Shown: positions 60,578 to 64,000 of the stretch, piece after piece
Position numbering within the stretch: the stretch's first letter is position 1
Layout: each line of letters opens with the position of its first letter
NCBI GenBank assembly: GCA_027886185.1
Contig: WOAB01000878.1
Location: 5,468,001 to 5,532,000, forward strand
Direction: 5' to 3'
Length of the DNA: 64,000 bases
From: Rheum nobile
Taxonomy: Eukaryota; Streptophyta; Magnoliopsida; Caryophyllales; Polygonaceae
The notes under the pieces: generated by a model
Seen by the model: only the letters and a program-made list of their open reading frames with translations
Told to the model about the DNA's origin: nothing
Databases searched by the model: none
Made by a program: the position numbers and the translations under genes

Positions 60578-61317
60578 CCATTAAAATTATTTTATTTTAT
60601 ATTGTTTATATTTATAATCTACATGGTGTATATTATTTTTGTTTAGTTATATTAGAAAAAGTATAAAAGTCACTGCTGTATAATCTCTACGTCTGTCTCT
60701 ATTTATGGATAATAACACTTAATATCCAAATTTTATTATCATATATCCAAAAAGATGATAGGATTTTGGTTTAATCTATATATCCTAATATATATTTATT
60801 TATTTGTCTATAATATATATATATATCGATTTTTCTTATCTATGACATAGGTTAAGCACATTAATTTAAAATTATTTTGTTAGGTGTTATTATTCTAGAG
60901 ATTCTTTTTTCAAAAGGGTTACAACATTCCCTTTTAAGAAATAGTATCTAAAATCAAAAGTCTTAATCTATGCCACAAAAAAATCGTATATATATGTATC
61001 CATATCTATCTATCTATCGATCCATAATTTATAAATTTTCAAAAATCTTAACCAAATAAATATTCAGTGTACGTAGTTTTTTAATCGCATGTTTAAAAAA
61101 CTTTTGGAATGTTTAAAGCAAAACAATAAAATCGCATGTTTAAGCAGACAATTATATAAAAGCAAATTTTTCAAAATTTGATTTGCTTAACTACTATATA
61201 ATTATCAAGTTAAATAGTCAATATTCAATATTATATGTTTGAAATCTTATTTACTTAAATAAATCGAAGAAAGTGGTGTGAAATATAAAAAAAATGAGCA
61301 AAATATTTATAATGTAA
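60578..61317. other. AT-rich intergenic DNA
   Basis: No gene, RNA or transposon end recognised. Confidence 0.45.
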
Positions 61318-62132
61318 TAACCCTCATTTTATCATTAGGGTATTAATGTAATTTCTATATATTTTATTTTGATAATAATAAAAGTTATAAAATTTATTTT
61401 ATTTCTTATAGAGGAGTAATTTAAATTTTCATTAACTTAAGTTCAAAGGTTGGGTTTTGATAATTTTTGGTATAAATTATCAAATGGGTTATAATGGTAT
61501 GTTAGAAATAAATAATTAAGTTTAACCATGAATGTGATTTTGGGAATTTTGAGATATATAATAAAAGTTATAAGAATTATTATGTTTATCAATGAGAGGG
61601 TAAAATAATAATTAACCTAGTAGGTTAGATTTTTATGTCATGGAATATTTAAATTATGTTAATATTAATTTAAATATAATTATCAAGTTAACATAAAGTA
61701 TTTAAATTAAGAATACCAAAATGTTAATTAAAATAAGGTTAAATTATGATAAAATGTATCGTAAGCTTAAAGCTAAGTTAATTTAATTTTTCCTTCAACT
61801 TAAATTCAGGTTAAAATAATTATATAAACTTAAAATAATAAATAATAAGTTTGGATAAATTTATAATTTTTAAAAAGTTAAATAACAACATTTTTGCCAC
61901 AACTTAAAAAGGTAGGCAAAAATGCGCATTTAAGCAAAAAATTTGTGTGTGGGGGGGGGGGGGGGGGGGACTGTGAACTTCATCCATCTTCTTCAACCTC
62001 TCGCGCGACCTTGGAAGCTCTGTTTCAATGAAGTTTTACCCTAAAATTTCGAGCGTTTTCTCCAAATTAATCCATGAGCCTTAAATTTTGGTCGATCCCA
62101 AATCTAATCTCTCTAAAATCGAGATTTAACAC
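61318..62132 (+). mobile_element. Gypsy-like LTR fragment with 19-G run
   Basis: Starts TGTAATAACCCTCATTTTAT, similar to the starts at 15761 and 16054. The body is AT-rich with repeated TAAAATTATAAAGTT-type words, then a 19-G run (61951-61969) and a leader-like GC-balanced segment (CTTCTTCAACCTCTCGCGCG). Cassandra element B interrupts it at 62133. No 3' end was defined. Confidence 0.4.
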
Positions 62133-62638
62133 TGTAATATCACATATTTGTAATCCTTTATAAGGATTAGAGTGTTATCCATGTCAAAAAGAGTTTTTCC
62201 TTTTCAGGGTTCAAGTGAGGACAAAGAACTATGAAGTTAAACGTGCTAGGGTGGGAGTAGTACCAGGATGGGTGACCTCTTGGAAAGTCACCGGGTTGGT
62301 ATGGGATGACACTTCTAAGGCCTCGGGTCTTACAAATGGTATCAGAGTCGACTCTGTGTTACTAGTGGGCTTGGTTCGGTCGACGGTCGCTCGACCCAGA
62401 GGGTGGTCTTTGGGCTTGACGAGGTTGTCAATGGTTTAAGTAGGGGTGATTGTAATATCCCAAATTTGCAATCCTTTATAAGGATTAGAGTGCTACCCAT
62501 GTCAACAAGAGCTCTTCCTTTTCAGGGTTCAAGGACAAAGAGCTATGAAGTTAAGCGTGCTAGGGTGAGAGTAGTACCAGGATGGGTGACCTCTTGAGAA
62601 GTCCCCGGGTTGGCATGGGATGACACTTCTAAGGCCTC
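62133..62638 (+). mobile_element. Cassandra TRIM element B, 3' end truncated
   Basis: 5' LTR 62133-62334 (TGTAATATCACAT...TCTTACA), primer site TGGTATCAGAGTC at 62337, interior, then 3' LTR from 62451 (TGTAATATCCCAAAT) which stops at AAGGCCTCA (~62638), about 15 bases short of the normal CCTTACA end. 5S-derived segments at ~62234-62289 and ~62548-62604. No target duplication, as expected for a truncated copy. Confidence 0.9.
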
Positions 62639-62894
62639 ATGCCAGATGATTCTCATTTTTTGAGTTATGACGACATCGAGATTTAGTCAATCGAGACATA
62701 CTAGGAGAGACCCGTTCACATCCTAGAGTGCCGAGAGAAACACTTGCGTAATAAAGTGGTACCATTGGTAAGGATCCTTTGGTCAAAGTCTGGAACCGAG
62801 GAAGTTTCATGGGAAACTTGAGAGACTGAGGCTGATATGCATAGTCGTTTCCCTGAGCTATTTTCGGGGTCAAAACTTTTATTAAAGCCTTGCC
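62639..62894 (+). mobile_element. Gypsy internal 3'-end fragment
   Basis: CCCTGAGCTATTTTCGGGGTC followed by AAAACTTTTATTAAAG closely matches 16000-16045, the segment just before the 3' LTR of the gypsy element at 15761-18282. The rest is non-coding. A remnant of the same or a related family. Confidence 0.5.
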
Positions 62895-63085
62895 ACTTAT
62901 ATCACCAATTACGCTGCAGCGCAATTGGTGACAAGAGAGCGCAAGACTTCTTGTTAAAGCGTGAGGTCTCGAGTTCGAGACTCACGAACAACCTGCTGGG
63001 CGCCATTTAATTTGGGCCAAGCGAGGGGTTGGGGTGTATGGGCTGCAGCTCTGTGATGGGCCGGGCTGCTAAGCTGTCGAGGTAT
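62895..63085 (+). repeat. SINE-like or tRNA-related segment
   Basis: Contains GAGTTCGAGACTC (~62969-62982), close to a polymerase III B box (GGTTCGANTCC), about 45 bases after CGCAATTGGTGACAAG, a weak A-box candidate. A near-palindrome ACCAATTACGCTGCAGCGCAATTGGT opens it. No polyA or target duplication is evident. It abuts the LINE fragment. Confidence 0.35.
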
Positions 63086-64000
63086 TACAGTATTCCCTAT
63101 CCCAAGCAAGCTTGAGACCCTGAAAGATTCCCGAAAGCTTAGCCATGGGAACCGAGCAACACCCAATGTTGTGGACAAAGCCACCCATCCAAGAACCCAA
63201 GTGATCACGAATGGCCCCAGCAGCAGAAGCACAACCATCTCTAACAGCCCCATCAGTATTGATCTTAATGAAACCAATCTCAGGTTTCGTCCAGGAGATA
63301 TGCTTCAAGACTCTCGAAGCATGATTAATCATCCCGATCTGAATGAGCCGAGAGGATTGAAACTCCTTGGCATACATCAACACAAAAGCTCCTTTATCCC
63401 CCACAAAATCAGTTTTATCAAAAACTAACTTGTTTCTCCATTTCCAAATCCACCAAAGCCCGATAGCAAACAAACTACCCCACTCAATACCATGCACATC
63501 AATCACCTTGCAAAGGATATTAGACCTAATCCAGATAGAAAATTCAACAGTCCAAAAAACCCCACTAACTGAAGGAGGCAAAAGAGTGGGCCACACCACT
63601 CTAGCACGATGACAGTCTCTGAATAAATGCAAGAGGTTTTCCGACTGGTCCTGGCAAGCCTGGAACCGATCATCATCACTCAAGTGACGCCTTTTCCTGT
63701 CAACATTCGTTAAAATACAACCTCTAAGCGCAAGCCAAGCAAAAACCCGAGTTCTTTCTGGAGCGGAGAGGTGCCAAATTCTCTCGAAAATCGGTTTGTC
63801 AATCTCGATCTTAAGAGAAGAATTATGGATCATGTTGTAAGCCGAAGCAACAGAAAAATTCCCATGCTGGGAGTGGCCCCAACTGATGGTGTCGGGATAA
63901 GTATCTCCTTCAAGAACGACAATAGCAGCCAACTTGAGTAAAATAGAGCTCGGCAGGAGGATGCTCAAAATCTCCCAATTCCAGCCGATATTAGGCATCC
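63069..64000 (-). pseudogene. LINE ORF2 C-terminal fragment (zinc-binding region, RNase H)
   Basis: Continues beyond the window. The zinc-binding region reads FERIWHLSAPERTRVFAWLA, DDRFQACQDQSENLLHLFRD. The RNase H begins INTDGAVRDGCASAAGAIRD, and the residue expected as Glu in the (A)ELWGI motif is Lys (AKLSGIFQGLKLAWD). The domain is cut after AWDREY at ~63090, where unrelated sequence follows, so it lacks its end. A different, more GC-rich LINE family than the one at 26940-35636. Confidence 0.85.

Overview
The window is a nuclear plant (eudicot-type) sequence. The evidence is: spliced genes with GT-AG introns, a DUF4408/DUF761 protein and a nodulin-domain Sec14 protein that are both plant-specific, a CACTA element with a TNP2/Transposase_24 gene set, copia and gypsy LTR retrotransposons, Helitron-style ends, and Cassandra elements carrying 5S rRNA sequence. 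The species cannot be named from the sequence. All repeat counts, identities and exon borders below were read by eye.

Only two host genes look intact. At the left end (639-1403, +) is a single-exon gene for a small membrane protein with an N-terminal DUF4408 and a C-terminal DUF761-like motif, with a TATA box at 410-417. In the middle (22364-26400, -) is a 14-exon gene for an SFH-type phosphatidylinositol transfer protein (Sec14/CRAL-TRIO plus nodulin-like tail). Its exon phases all join to one 587-residue frame.

Everything else is transposon, much of it nested. From left to right: a complete but disarmed CACTA element (4357-12526, TSD ATA) whose transposase lost its catalytic core; a Ty1-copia element (12634-20149, TSD CAAAC) split by an internally deleted gypsy element (15761-18282, TSD ATATC); a Tourist/Harbinger-like element with an apparent gene fragment (20206-21279, TSD TTA); an L1-type LINE (26940-35636, 15-bp TSD with one mismatch) inserted about 0.5 kb upstream of the SFH start codon and itself split by a 0.63-kb LTR-like insert; a polyA-tailed chimeric retro-insertion carrying a class III peroxidase fragment (35733-37592); and a possible 12.2-kb composite Helitron (37848-50045). 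The Helitron interval holds a broken RPA-like gene, a hAT MITE, a captured first exon, and a large fold-back element that is split by a 2.3-kb solo gypsy LTR (TSD TAGGG).

The right part holds more MITEs, a third copy of the gypsy LTR split by a second fold-back element (55989-58614) whose core is eight copies of a ~146-bp repeat, a third minisatellite-filled inverted-repeat element (59694-60568), two Cassandra TRIM elements (58986-59507 with TSD CTTAT; 62133-62638), a SINE-like segment and the end of another LINE.

The least familiar material is the set of three inverted-repeat elements whose bodies are built from tandem or palindromic repeats. One has more than a dozen copies of a 21-bp palindrome and is bracketed by two copies of a conserved 36-bp-stem hairpin. 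Also unusual is the LINE, whose ORF1-ORF2 spacer is filled by two extra closely coupled open frames ending in a TAATG stop-start overlap.
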